NCBI GenBank assembly: GCA_016200725.1 | Contig: JACQEE010000045.1 | Coordinates: 1-6,713 of the forward strand | Length of the DNA: 6,713 bases | DNA from: Chloroflexota bacterium | Lineage (GTDB): Bacteria > Chloroflexota > Dehalococcoidia > SHYB01 | Direction: 5' to 3' | Part shown: positions 1 to 5,716 of the stretch, one piece after another | Layout: each line of letters opens with the position of its first letter | Position numbering within the stretch: position 1 is the first letter of the stretch | The notes under the pieces: model-generated | Told to the model about the DNA's origin: nothing | Database searches by the model: none | What the model saw: the letters and a program-made list of their open reading frames with translations, nothing else | Translations under genes and position numbers: made by a program

Positions 1-910
1 ACTCCGCCTTCCCGCTCTTCCGGCCGTAGTTCTCCCATTTCGTCGTCTCGATAAGTTCCTTGAACGATGGAGCGTAGCCTTCCTGGAGCAGGTAGCAGGG
101 GCGCTGCCAGCCGAAGTTGTTGTACAGCGGGTTGCCCCACGGCGTGCACTCGAAGTCCTGCTTGCCCATGAGGAACTGCAGGAAGAGCGGCGACTGGTTG
201 AAACTCCAGGTGCGCTTCTTGTCGGAGAGGATTTCGCTGAAGAGTTGCTTCGTGCGCTGGCGCTGCAGGAAGTGCTCCTGGTCGGGCGCCTTGGCGTACG
301 AGTAGCCCGGCGAGAGCATCATCGACTCGACGCCCAGGTCGGTCATCGTGTCGAAGAACTCGCGCACGCGTAGCGGCTCAGCGGTGTTGAAGAGCGTGGT
401 GTTCGTGGTGACCCGGAAGCCGCGCTTCACCGCCTCGTCGATCGCCTCCACCGCGATGTCGTAGGTGCCGTCGCGGCAGACCGACTCGTCGTGCTCCTTT
501 TGCAATCCGTCCATGTGCACGCTGAACGACAGGTACTTCGATGGCTTGAACGCACCCTCGTCGAGCTTCTTCTTCAAGAGCAGCGCATTCGTGCAGAGGT
601 ATATGTACTTCTTGCGCTTGACCAGCTGCTCCACGAGTTCGCTGATGTAGGGGTACATCAACGGCTCGCCGCCCGCGATGCTCACCATCGGCGCCTCGCA
701 CTCTTCGGCCGCCGCGACGCACTGCTCGACGCTGAGGTTCTTCTTGAGGATTTGCGCAGGGTACTGGATCTTGCCGCAGCCCGCACAGGCAAGGTTGCAG
801 CGGAAGAGCGGCTCGAGCATGAGGACGAGCGCGTAGTGTTTGTTGCGCCGCACCTTCTGCTTGAGCACGTAGGTGCCCACGGCCATCGCTTGCGATACTG
901 GTACGCCCAT
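1..910 (-). CDS. hpnH: Adenosylhopane synthase HpnH (radical SAM), 3' end cut by window edge
   Basis: HpnH is a radical SAM enzyme that adds the 5'-deoxyadenosyl radical to diploptene to give adenosylhopane, the first step to C35 extended hopanoids. I translated 303 codons from the ATG at 910; the frame is still open at base 1, so the last 30-70 or so residues are missing. The radical SAM motif CNLACAGC gives Cys38, Cys42 and Cys45 for the 4Fe-4S cluster. It is followed by AGGEP (79-83), the YLCTNA segment with Cys106, SVHMDG (130-135), LSPGYSYAKAPDQ (199-211) and the C-terminal block CTPWGNP...NNFGWQRPCYLL (255-275), all typical of HpnH. From memory, a conserved Cys at position 106 has been implicated in HpnH catalysis; that number matches here. 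The gene starts 12 nt after the TAG of the polyprenyl synthase, in the same frame. AAAGG (918-922) overlaps that junction and serves as the ribosome binding site. It is therefore probably the third gene of the dxs operon. Confidence 0.93.
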   Translation of the reverse strand, partial: MGVPVSQAMAVGTYVLKQKVRRNKHYALVLMLEPLFRCNLACAGCGKIQYPAQILKKNLSVEQCVAAAEECEAPMVSIAGGEPLMYPYISELVEQLVKRKKYIYLCTNALLLKKKLDEGAFKPSKYLSFSVHMDGLQKEHDESVCRDGTYDIAVEAIDEAVKRGFRVTTNTTLFNTAEPLRVREFFDTMTDLGVESMMLSPGYSYAKAPDQEHFLQRQRTKQLFSEILSDKKRTWSFNQSPLFLQFLMGKQDFECTPWGNPLYNNFGWQRPCYLLQEGYAPSFKELIETTKWENYGRKSGKAE

Positions 911-922
911 ACGAATGCCTTT

Positions 923-2110
923 CTAGTACTCGCGCTCTAATAGGAAGTGCGTCAACTCAGCGCACTCTCGCCGCGCCGCCTTGGACAATTCGACGCCGTC
1001 GAGCGCCTGGAGGCTCAAAGCCGCGTGCTCCTTGGCCAACGACTGGCAGTACGTGGCCGTGCCGACTTCGTCCATCACGGCCAGCACGTCCGTGACGTCC
1101 TGCTCCGTGAGAGGCGCATCCTTGCGATAAACGGCCAGCAGTCGCTCGCGCGCCGGGCCTTTCGCCGTTGCGAGTGCGTGGACGGCGGGTAGCGCCTTCT
1201 TGCGACGGTGGATGTCGCTCGCCACCGGCTTGCCCGTCGCCTCCTGCTTGCCCCAAACGCCCAGCATGTCATCGCGCACCTGGAAGAGCAGGCCCAATTC
1301 CTTGCCGAACGTGCGCATGGCGTCGACGGTCCGCGCGTCGTCGGTGCCGATAGTGCTGCCCATGTGAACGGAGGCCTCGAGTAGCGCGCCCGTCTTCTTG
1401 CTGATCATCAACAGATAGTCCGCCACGCTCACCGTCTGCCGCTGCTCGTAACTGAGGTCGAGCACCTGGCCCTCGATCATCTCCGCGCAGGCCGTGGTGA
1501 GCAGCCGCGATACGCCGAGCGCCTTCGCCGGAGCCAGCGCGCCGTCGAACATCGCGAGGTGCGCCAGCACCGACATCGCATCGCCCGCGTTGACGCCGTG
1601 GCTGTGGCCCCAGCGGTACCAGATCGTGGGCCGGTGGCGGCGGTGTGTGTCGCCGTCCTGGATGTCGTCGTGGACGAGTGAGAAGTTGTGGATGAGTTCG
1701 AGCGCTATCGCCGCGGGGAGGGCTTCAGTGGCGCGTCCGCCGACCGCTTCGCACGAGAAAAGGCAGAGCGCAGGCCGCACCGCCTTTCCTGCATTGGCCT
1801 CGGCAGGGCGGCCCTCTTCGTCGATCCACCCCATCTGGTAGCGCAGCATGTCATACAGCGGCTCCACGCTTCCGCCGCCCTGTCCCAGCCGAAGCCCTGA
1901 GTCGGCGAAGGGGTAGTCGAAGGGCCTGGGGCTGTGGGTGGCCCCCCCTCGCCCGTCTGCGGGAGAGGAACCCTGATTCTTATCAGGGAGGTGAGGGTTT
2001 GGCTCACGAAGCGAGCGTTCCAACGCGGCCTTCAGCCCGGCCGTAATCTGCGGCCGGTACCGCGAGAAGACATCGGGGAGCGCCGCTGTAACGCTACCGT
2101 TCTGCACCAT
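923..2110 (-). CDS. Polyprenyl diphosphate synthase (IdsA-like, short chain, FPP/GGPP type)
   Basis: This is a class I trans-prenyltransferase that condenses IPP with allylic diphosphates. I prefer the ATG at 2110 (395 aa) because AGGAAGGA sits just before it. The frame also stays open to a GTG at 2194 (423 aa), but the extra 28 residues look like unconserved leader. Numbered from the ATG: GKAVRP (108-113) holds the IPP-binding Lys/Arg; the first aspartate-rich motif DDIQD is at 148-152; KKTG at 238-241; the second motif region QVRDDMLGVWG at 277-287, with DIHRRKKALP (299-308) after it. DDxxG in place of DDxxD is usual for the actinobacterial/Chloroflexota IdsA branch. Phe at position -5 before the first motif, with no two-residue insertion in it, suggests a C15-C20 product (inference). 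Residues of about 36-76 are not family sequence but translated palindromic repeats. The gene lies between dxs and hpnH, so supplying FPP for squalene and hopanoids is likely; carotenoid or quinone supply remains possible. Confidence 0.9.
   Translation of the reverse strand: MVQNGSVTAALPDVFSRYRPQITAGLKAALERSLREPNPHLPDKNQGSSPADGRGGATHSPRPFDYPFADSGLRLGQGGGSVEPLYDMLRYQMGWIDEEGRPAEANAGKAVRPALCLFSCEAVGGRATEALPAAIALELIHNFSLVHDDIQDGDTHRRHRPTIWYRWGHSHGVNAGDAMSVLAHLAMFDGALAPAKALGVSRLLTTACAEMIEGQVLDLSYEQRQTVSVADYLLMISKKTGALLEASVHMGSTIGTDDARTVDAMRTFGKELGLLFQVRDDMLGVWGKQEATGKPVASDIHRRKKALPAVHALATAKGPARERLLAVYRKDAPLTEQDVTDVLAVMDEVGTATYCQSLAKEHAALSLQALDGVELSKAARRECAELTHFLLEREY
1885..2005. repeat. Palindromic repeat cluster inside the polyprenyl synthase gene
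   Basis: Three palindromes stand side by side: CCCTGAT/ATCAGGG (1971-1988, loop TCTT), CCTCGCCCG with CGGGAGAGG (1947-1968, one mismatch), and a family-D-like element with GCCCTGA (1894-1900) and TCGAAGGGC (1917-1925). All three are read in frame as coding sequence of the polyprenyl synthase, without a stop codon. Confidence 0.7.
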
Positions 2111-2114
2111 ACCG

Positions 2115-2122
2115 TCCTTCCT
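2115..2122 (-). promoter_or_regulatory. Ribosome binding site that decides the polyprenyl synthase start
   Basis: AGGAAGGA on the minus strand ends 4 nt before the ATG at 2110. No comparable purine tract is placed correctly for the upstream in-frame GTG at 2194, which follows the heptamer array directly. This favours the 395-residue product. Confidence 0.65.
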
Positions 2123-2200
2123 CTTTCCGTCCCTGCGTCGTTCTTGAGGTGTCTTCGCCTCGAGAACCTGGGGTGCTGTGGTCTTCTTCTCCACTCTTAA

Positions 2201-2238
2201 CCCTTGACCCTCAACCCATAACCCTTAACCCTTAACCC
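2201..2238 (-). repeat. Telomere-like heptamer array (GGGTTAA type), six units
   Basis: Six CCC tracts start at 2201, 2208, 2215, 2222, 2229 and 2236, exactly 7 nt apart. On the coding (minus) strand this reads GGGTTAA, GGGTTAA, GGGTTAT, GGGTTGA, GGGTCAA, GGGTTAA. The array begins 7 nt after the dxs stop codon and ends before the polyprenyl synthase start, so it would be transcribed in the operon mRNA. Six G3 tracts with 4-nt loops can form a G-quadruplex in either the RNA or the DNA coding strand. Confidence 0.9.
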
Positions 2239-2245
2239 TTCTTCC

Positions 2246-4159
2246 CTACGCACCCGCCTTCGCGTGCTTGCGCCCGTTCTCCGCCACGGCGCGGCGGGCG
2301 CGCTGCTTGAAGAAGACCTCGCGCACCTTCGTGGCGATGCCCTGCGCATCGAGGCCGAGGCGTCGCCGCCGCGCGGCCCCGGTCGCGTGCTCGACGAACG
2401 CGTCGGGCATGCCCAGTCGGTAGACCTCGATCCCGTTGACGCCCGCATCGGAAAGCGTTTCCAGGACTGCCGAGCCGAAGCCTCCCGCGGTCACATTCTC
2501 TTCGACCGTGAGCACCTTGCCCGTGGCCTTGGCCGTCTGCAGGACGAGGTCCTTGTCCAGCGGCTTGGCGTAGCGGGCGTCGACGACCAGCGCCGAGATG
2601 CCGTCCTTCGCCAGGCTTTCGGCTGCTTCGAGCGACAGGTTGACCGACTTGCCAAGCGCGATGATCGTGATGTCGTCGCCCTGGCGGAGCACCTCGCCCT
2701 TGCCGATGGGCAGTTCGCGCAGGTCCTTGTCCATCGCTACGCCCACGCCTGCGCCCCGCGCGATGCGGATGGCGAAGGGCGCATTGTGCTTGTAGCCCGT
2801 GTAGACCATGTGCTGCAACTCGTTCTCGTCGCGTGGCGCGGCGACCACCATGTTCGGCAGCGACCGCAGGTAACTGATGTCCAGCGAGCCGTGGTGCGTC
2901 TTCCCGTCCTCGCCCACGATGCCCGCGCGGTCGGCGATGAGCACCACGGGCAGGTTTTGCAGGCAGACGTCGTGCACGATCTGGTCGTAGGCGCGCTGCA
3001 TGAATGTGGAGTAGATCGAGACGAAGGGGTGCGAACCAGCCTGGGCCATCCCCGCGGCCATGCTCACCGCGTGCTGCTCGGCGATGCCGACGTCGTAGAT
3101 GCGGCCGGGGAACAGCTTCTGCGCCTCGATGAGCCCAGTGCCTTCGAGCATCGCGGCGCTGATGCCCACGATCTTCGGGTCGCGCTCCATGAGGCGGATG
3201 AGCGTCTGCGCGAAGACCTTCGAGTACGTCGGCGCGCCGCTCGCGTCGCCCAGCGGCGACGATGGCTGGTGGAACTTCACCGGGTCGAGTTCGGCGGGCT
3301 CGTAGCCGTGCCCCTTGTGTGTGATGAGGTGGATGAGCGGCGGCCGCGTGGCGTTCCTCGCCTGCTTCAGCGCCCGCTCGATGCCCGCGATGTCGTGGCC
3401 GTCGACCGGGCCGATGTAGTCGAAGCCCAGTTCGCGCCAGAACTGCGTCGGCAGCGCGATGCCTTCCAGGCCGTCCTTGATCTTGCTCGCCACCTTGTAG
3501 GCGATCTCGCCGTGCGGCACCTTCTTCGTGAGCCTGCGCGCGCGCTTCACCATCGCCTGGTACTCGGGATGCGACAGCATGCGCTGCCGCCACTGCGTCA
3601 GGAAGCCGATGTTGTCCGAGATGGACATCCCGTTGTCGTTCAGGATGGTGATCAGGTTCTTCGTCTTCAGGTGGACGATGTTGTTCAGCGCCTCGTAACT
3701 CAAGCCGGACGTCATCGCCCCGTCGCCGACCACGCCCACCGTCCAGCGCCCGCTGCCCGCGACCTGCTCCGCCTGTGCGATGCCCAGCGCGATGGAGATG
3801 CCCGTCCCCGCGTGGCCGGCGCAGAGCACATCGTGCGGGCTTTCCATCGGCTCGCCGAAGCCCGAGAGGCCCTCTTCCAGGCGGATAGAGTCGAACTTGT
3901 CCTTGCGCCCGGTCACCATCTTGTGCGTGTAGCACTGGTTCGTCGTGTCCCACACGATCTTGTCGTTGGGGCTGTCGAACACCCGGTGCAGCGCGATAGT
4001 CAGTTCGACAACGCCAAGGTTGGAAGCGAGGTGTCCGCCCCGCTTGGTGATGACGCCGATGATCGTCTCGCGCACTTCCTTCGCCAGGAGGTCGAGCTCC
4101 TTGTAGGACAGCTTGCGCAGGTCGGCAGGTTCGTTGACGCGGTCGAGAATCTTGGTCAT
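2246..4159 (-). CDS. dxs: 1-deoxy-D-xylulose-5-phosphate synthase
   Basis: DXS is a cytosolic thiamine diphosphate enzyme. It condenses pyruvate with glyceraldehyde 3-phosphate to make DXP, the first and often limiting step of the MEP pathway. The ATG at 4159 (637 aa, normal for the family) is chosen over an ATG at 4189 because GAGGAG lies 8 nt upstream and MTKILDRVNEPADLRKLS matches the usual N-terminus. Visible landmarks: GGHLASNLGVVEL (41-53, His43 equivalent to E. coli His49); the ThDP/Mg motif GDGAM...LNDN (145-176); GPVDGHD (250-256); GIAEQHAV (358-365, Glu361 equivalent to the catalytic Glu370); YSTFMQRAYDQ (383-393); and DRAGIVGEDGKTHHG (410-424, with Arg411, Asp418 and His422). One block is atypical: WDTTNQCYTHK (70-80) where the family usually has WDVGHQAYPHK. 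The catalytic residues are present, so it is probably active. It has its own promoter and is the first gene of the dxs-polyprenyl synthase-hpnH group. Confidence 0.95.
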   Translation of the reverse strand: MTKILDRVNEPADLRKLSYKELDLLAKEVRETIIGVITKRGGHLASNLGVVELTIALHRVFDSPNDKIVWDTTNQCYTHKMVTGRKDKFDSIRLEEGLSGFGEPMESPHDVLCAGHAGTGISIALGIAQAEQVAGSGRWTVGVVGDGAMTSGLSYEALNNIVHLKTKNLITILNDNGMSISDNIGFLTQWRQRMLSHPEYQAMVKRARRLTKKVPHGEIAYKVASKIKDGLEGIALPTQFWRELGFDYIGPVDGHDIAGIERALKQARNATRPPLIHLITHKGHGYEPAELDPVKFHQPSSPLGDASGAPTYSKVFAQTLIRLMERDPKIVGISAAMLEGTGLIEAQKLFPGRIYDVGIAEQHAVSMAAGMAQAGSHPFVSIYSTFMQRAYDQIVHDVCLQNLPVVLIADRAGIVGEDGKTHHGSLDISYLRSLPNMVVAAPRDENELQHMVYTGYKHNAPFAIRIARGAGVGVAMDKDLRELPIGKGEVLRQGDDITIIALGKSVNLSLEAAESLAKDGISALVVDARYAKPLDKDLVLQTAKATGKVLTVEENVTAGGFGSAVLETLSDAGVNGIEVYRLGMPDAFVEHATGAARRRRLGLDAQGIATKVREVFFKQRARRAVAENGRKHAKAGA

Positions 4160-4167
4160 GGAGAGGT

Positions 4168-4173
4168 CTCCTC
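4168..4173 (-). promoter_or_regulatory. Ribosome binding site that decides the dxs start
   Basis: GAGGAG on the minus strand stands 8 nt upstream of the ATG at 4159. The alternative in-frame ATG at 4189 has no purine-rich site before it. Confidence 0.7.
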
Positions 4174-4200
4174 GCCCCGGCACGGACATAACGCGTCCGT

Positions 4201-4218
4201 CGGATACCTCGGTATACG
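4201..4218. promoter_or_regulatory. Near-palindrome at the predicted dxs transcription start (possible operator)
   Basis: CGGATACCTCGGTATACG is an inverted repeat with 7 of 8 arm positions paired around a central TC. It covers the predicted start site of dxs, where a repressor could act. It could also fold as a small hairpin at the 5' end of the mRNA. No known regulator motif was recognised. Confidence 0.35.
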
Positions 4219-4225
4219 ATGCTTC

Positions 4226-4254
4226 AACCTAGCATATCGAGAAAATGGGGTCAA
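4226..4254 (-). promoter_or_regulatory. Sigma70-type promoter of dxs
   Basis: On the minus strand TTGACC (4249-4254) and TAGGTT (4226-4231) are separated by exactly 17 nt. TG stands at 4233-4234, one base before the -10 hexamer, which gives an extended -10. The -10 hexamer itself is only 3/6. The predicted start is near 4218-4220, leaving a leader of about 60 nt before the ATG at 4159. Confidence 0.6.
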
Positions 4255-4263
4255 GCCACACCA

Positions 4264-4295
4264 CGGGATGCGGGCGGATGTCCGCCTGCATCCCG
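4264..4295. repeat. Long GC-rich hairpin just upstream of the dxs promoter
   Basis: The arms 4264-4278 and 4281-4295 pair over 15 positions, with one G/T opposition and a TG centre. It begins 10 bp upstream of the -35 hexamer of dxs. There is no adjacent T tract on either strand, so it is not a standard intrinsic terminator. It may still end or protect the transcript of the upstream gene, or insulate the promoter. Confidence 0.6.
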
Positions 4296-4407
4296 CAAGC
4301 CGTCCGCCGATCCTACCGACCGTCGCCTCTCCCGTTCCCCCGGCCCCAGGTCAACCTCAGGCGATTTTCGGTAGTGGGTCAATTTGACGGTTGCGAGTGC
4401 AACTCGC

Positions 4408-4442
4408 CCCCTTCCCTTTAGGGAAGGGGTAGGGGTTAGGTT
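4408..4442. repeat. Dispersed palindromic repeat, family C, copy 1
   Basis: A perfect 9-bp stem, CCCCTTCCC (4408-4416) and GGGAAGGGG (4421-4429), with loop TTTA is followed by TAGGGGTTAGGTT. The same stem and tail recur at 6663-6698 and, interrupted, at 6393-6454. This copy lies in the 3' region of the fibre-like gene and could contribute to transcript termination. Confidence 0.75.
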
Positions 4443-4451
4443 GAGGGGTGG

Positions 4452-4469
4452 GGCGGGGACGCCCCCGCC
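4452..4469. terminator. GC hairpin directly after the stop codon of the fibre-like gene
   Basis: GGCGGGG (4452-4458) and CCCCGCC (4463-4469) form a perfect 7-bp stem with loop ACGC. It touches the TAA of the upstream minus-strand gene. No U run follows, so it may be a weak terminator or a 3'-end stabiliser, together with the next hairpin at 4408-4429. Confidence 0.4.
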
Positions 4470-5477
4470 TTACGAAGCCGTCGGCAACTTCATGCAGAGG
4501 AGGCTCACGGTGAAACTCTTCGGCGCCGCATCCGTGTTCCGAAGTTGCCAGAACCACCTCGCGTTCGTCGTGTCCGACGGGTCGATGCCGGAGGAGATCA
4601 CGCCGCTGGATGTCTGCGTGGCCGGGGCGCCTGTGAGCAGGGTGTTCGGGTCATAGACGATGCCGCCCGAGATGGCGATGTCGCCCGCGGTGCACGTGAG
4701 CGTCGGCCGCAACGGATTGGGCACGTCGGCGAAGTTGATGATCTGCGGACCGGGTGCGACGGTGTAGAACTGGAAGCCAGTGATCTTACTATTCGTGTAC
4801 GTGTTCGCTGCGGCGAGCGTGGCCGTGTCGCCCTGCGTCCGCGCCGCGGTTTCCGCCGTCAGCGCGCTCTGCACCCCGGCGACGCCCGCCTGCCGCGCCG
4901 TCGCTTCCGTGGCGACCTTCTGGTCCGTGTACGCATTCGCGCTGCCTGCCGTCCCGCTGAGTCCCGTGTTCAGCGTTGCCTGCAGCGTCGCCTGAGCTGC
5001 CTGGCGCGCTGTTATTTCAGCGGCAACGCTGCCATCAGTGTACGTCTTGGCGCTCGCGAGCGTCTTGTCGTTGCCCTGCTGCCGAGCGGTGACTTCGTCG
5101 TCCATCGCCGCCTGCCGATTCGCGATTTCGACGGCGAGTTTCTTATCCGTGTCTACTTGCGCCGCGTTGAGCGTATCCGTGTCCCCTTGTTTGCGCGCGA
5201 CCGTCTCGGCGTTGAAGGCGACCGCATTGGCGCCGGCGTCCTTCTGGCGCGCGTCGGCGATGGCGTTGACTGCCGTGTTGCGTCCGGCCACTTCCTTGTC
5301 GAGCGCTGCCTGGAGCGTTGTGTCGCCGGCCTGGCGCGCGTCGGCCTCGTTCGACACCGCGTCCTGCCGCGACGACTTCTCGAGGTAGTAGGCGCCGAAG
5401 ATCGCGCCGCCGAGGACAATGACGATACCCGCGCCGACCGCCAACTTGCCCTTCCATTCGAGATCTGCGAGGTCCAT
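4470..5477 (-). CDS. Membrane-anchored fibre-like protein with repetitive stalk and C-terminal beta domain (hypothetical)
   Basis: I do not recognise a named family. The ATG at 5477 (335 aa) has GAAGGAG 5 nt upstream; an in-frame ATG at 5561 lies inside the promoter island and is rejected. Residues 1-11 are short and polar. Residues 12-32 form one hydrophobic helix (LAVGAGIVIVLGGAIFGAYYL) ending just before basic K34 and R37, a signal-anchor. Residues 40-233 are Ala/Thr/Gln-rich and quasi-repetitive around an E-x-x-A-R-Q-x-G-D-x-T-L theme (about 44, 91, 128, 154, 191 and 209), with Y-T-D/N caps at 146, 183 and 227. This resembles phage tail-fibre and other trimeric coiled-coil stalks. Residues 235-335 have short beta-like stretches and two cysteines (Cys262 and Cys328) that could pair outside the cell. 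The gene is monocistronic by context: a promoter island before it and hairpins after it. A surface stalk or adhesin is an inference. Confidence 0.8.
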   Translation of the reverse strand: MDLADLEWKGKLAVGAGIVIVLGGAIFGAYYLEKSSRQDAVSNEADARQAGDTTLQAALDKEVAGRNTAVNAIADARQKDAGANAVAFNAETVARKQGDTDTLNAAQVDTDKKLAVEIANRQAAMDDEVTARQQGNDKTLASAKTYTDGSVAAEITARQAAQATLQATLNTGLSGTAGSANAYTDQKVATEATARQAGVAGVQSALTAETAARTQGDTATLAAANTYTNSKITGFQFYTVAPGPQIINFADVPNPLRPTLTCTAGDIAISGGIVYDPNTLLTGAPATQTSSGVISSGIDPSDTTNARWFWQLRNTDAAPKSFTVSLLCMKLPTAS

Positions 5478-5482
5478 GTCTG

Positions 5483-5489
5483 CTCCTTC
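5483..5489 (-). promoter_or_regulatory. Ribosome binding site that decides the fibre-like gene start
   Basis: GAAGGAG on the minus strand stands 5 nt before the ATG at 5477. It selects that start over the upstream in-frame ATG at 5561. Confidence 0.75.
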
Positions 5490-5490
5490 G

Positions 5491-5580
5491 TAGCAAAGTC
5501 TCCAAAGAGATATAACGTTTATGTATTGTAAAGGTTTTGACAAAAATATAAAACTGGTCAAAAGTTTGGCACTGGAAAAG
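5491..5580 (-). promoter_or_regulatory. AT-rich promoter island with inverted repeat, upstream of the fibre-like gene
   Basis: This stretch is far richer in A and T than the rest of the window. On the minus strand it holds TTGACC (5556-5561), TACAAT (5525-5530, 5/6 to the -10 consensus) and TATATC, but no pair with a standard 16-18 nt spacing, so the exact start is unclear. TTTTGAC (5535-5541) and GTCAAAA (5557-5563) form a perfect inverted repeat with a 15-nt spacer, possibly an operator. Confidence 0.45.
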
Positions 5581-5582
5581 GA

Positions 5583-5610
5583 AGCGGGCCGGTCGTTCGA
5601 CCGGCCCGCT
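5583..5610 (-). terminator. Intrinsic terminator of the OB-fold gene
   Basis: A perfect 13-bp stem (5583-5595 with 5598-5610) and a 2-nt loop is followed on the minus strand by TCCTTTTCC, a broken U-rich tract. It lies about 105 nt after the OB-fold stop codon and just before the next promoter island. It should separate the two transcription units. Confidence 0.7.
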
Positions 5611-5641
5611 CAGTCACATACGCCTCGCCATGTCCCACCCT

Positions 5642-5691
5642 CTCCAGCTCTGCTGGAGGTCCCAGGCGAAGCCCTGAGCGAAGTCGAAGGG
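5642..5691. repeat. Palindrome plus dispersed repeat of family D
   Basis: CTCCAGC (5642-5648) and GCTGGAG (5652-5658) form a 7-bp hairpin. It is followed by CCCTGAGCGAAGTCGAAGGG (5672-5691), whose complement CCCTTCGACTTCGCTCAGGG is a dispersed repeat type familiar from several bacterial genomes. Its translation gives the spurious peptide PFDFAQG. Related copies lie at 1894-1925, 6415-6434 and 6515-6540. Confidence 0.65.
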
Positions 5692-5716
5692 GTGGCCGCA
5701 GGCCGGGTGAGGCGCG

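Noticed and set aside
491..940. 149-codon frame on the plus strand
   Set aside because: It is antisense to hpnH, which is well supported by motifs along its length.
2201..2238. True telomere or replicon end
   Set aside because: The array is internal, very short and flanked by genes of one operon.
2232..3953. 573-codon frame on the minus strand overlapping dxs
   Set aside because: It is the +1 shadow frame of dxs, with extreme Arg/Gly/His composition and no recognisable domain.
4160..4225. Thiamine pyrophosphate riboswitch before dxs
   Set aside because: The leader is only about 60 nt and I do not see the conserved TPP riboswitch core.
2264..4387. Open frame of 707 codons on the plus strand
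   Set aside because: It lies antisense to dxs over nearly its whole length. Its product is rich in Arg, Val, Asp and His without motifs, which is the usual mirror of a GC-rich gene.
4545..5531. Open frame of 328 codons on the plus strand
   Set aside because: It is antisense to the fibre-like gene, Arg-rich, with no motif and no ribosome binding site. It is a shadow of the repetitive stalk.
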